Notes under the pieces: model-generated
Told to the model about the DNA's origin: nothing
The model's database searches: none
The model's input: the letters and a program-made list of their open reading frames with translations, nothing else
Position numbers and translations under genes: made by a program
Part shown: positions 61,510 to 61,522 of the stretch, one piece after another
Position numbering within the stretch: position 1 is the first letter of the stretch
Layout of the letters: every line of letters starts with the position of its first letter
Assembly (NCBI GenBank): GCA_016793115.1
Contig: JAEUIN010000341.1
Location: forward strand, 1-61,522
From: Planctomycetaceae bacterium
GTDB taxonomy: Bacteria > Planctomycetota > Planctomycetia > Pirellulales > PNKZ01
Direction of reading: 5' to 3'
Length of the DNA: 61,522 nucleotides

Positions 61510-61522
61510 TAAGGGTCGGCGC

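Noticed and set aside
1..61522. tRNA or rRNA genes
   Set aside because: No cloverleaf, GGTTCGAATCC-type arm or rRNA-like stretch was recognised on either strand by eye; the few TTCGAA words lie inside protein genes.

Overview
The window reads as a chromosomal segment of a high-GC planctomycete, most likely in or near the Pirellulales. This is inferred from gene content: a giant tandem UvrA fusion, secreted ceramidase-like and SGNH proteins, a Tad cluster with FHA and kinase-like parts, and many dispersed palindromic intergenic repeats. No rRNA, tRNA or CRISPR array was recognised. Nearly all genes are ordinary chromosomal genes, and most of the novelty lies in unusual fusions and small repeat elements.

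Layout. 1-3.4 kb (minus): a likely operon of an SDR oxidoreductase, a polyphosphate-glucokinase-like ROK kinase and a HAD phosphatase fused to a P-loop ATPase that runs off the window. 3.9-12.8 kb: a secreted double PRC-barrel protein, a Tat-exported M19-dipeptidase-like protein, an MFS transporter, an alpha/beta hydrolase, a three-PAS histidine kinase and a CBS-domain protein. 12.8-13.16 kb: a gene-free repeat island. 13.2-19.7 kb: a ceramidase-like protein, a ferredoxin, a sugar isomerase, an AlkA-type glycosylase with a thioredoxin, an SGNH hydrolase, an AhpD-like protein and a membrane protein.

19.9-27.1 kb is one gene, a duplicated UvrA (four ABC ATPase modules) with a C-terminal extension made of two similar ~170-residue units. 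A palindromic repeat is inserted inside its reading frame. Directly at its stop codon begins a 482-bp element: perfect 36-bp terminal inverted repeats around a low-GC four-helix-bundle (IVS/S23-type) gene, ending one base before the next start codon. The arms are built from ~7-bp units (xGAATGC-like), and related arms lie at 5.25-5.33 kb and 31.15 kb, again abutting stop codons. 27.6-33.1 kb holds secreted carbohydrate-binding and glycosidase-like genes.

33.3-39.4 kb is a tightly overlapping four-gene ligase-associated DNA repair operon (MBL exonuclease, ATP-dependent ligase, Lhr-like helicase, PdeM phosphoesterase). 39.5-44.8 kb: a PDZ protein, a phosphate-porin-like protein, a ceramidase-like/LamG fusion and a small secreted protein.

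45.0-61.0 kb is a 14-gene plus-strand Tad/Flp pilus cluster with two CpaF-type ATPases (one with an N-terminal FHA-like domain), a Flp-like pilin, an A24 prepilin peptidase, several TadE/TadG-like proteins, a CpaB-like protein, TadB, TadC, an FHA membrane protein and a 1,121-residue protein that joins a catalytically degenerate kinase, a membrane segment, cadherin-like repeats and TPRs. No secretin or TadZ gene is seen. The strongest candidates for undescribed biology are the stop-codon-abutting heptad-repeat/IVS-type element, the palindrome inside uvrA, and the Tad-linked pseudokinase/FHA module.
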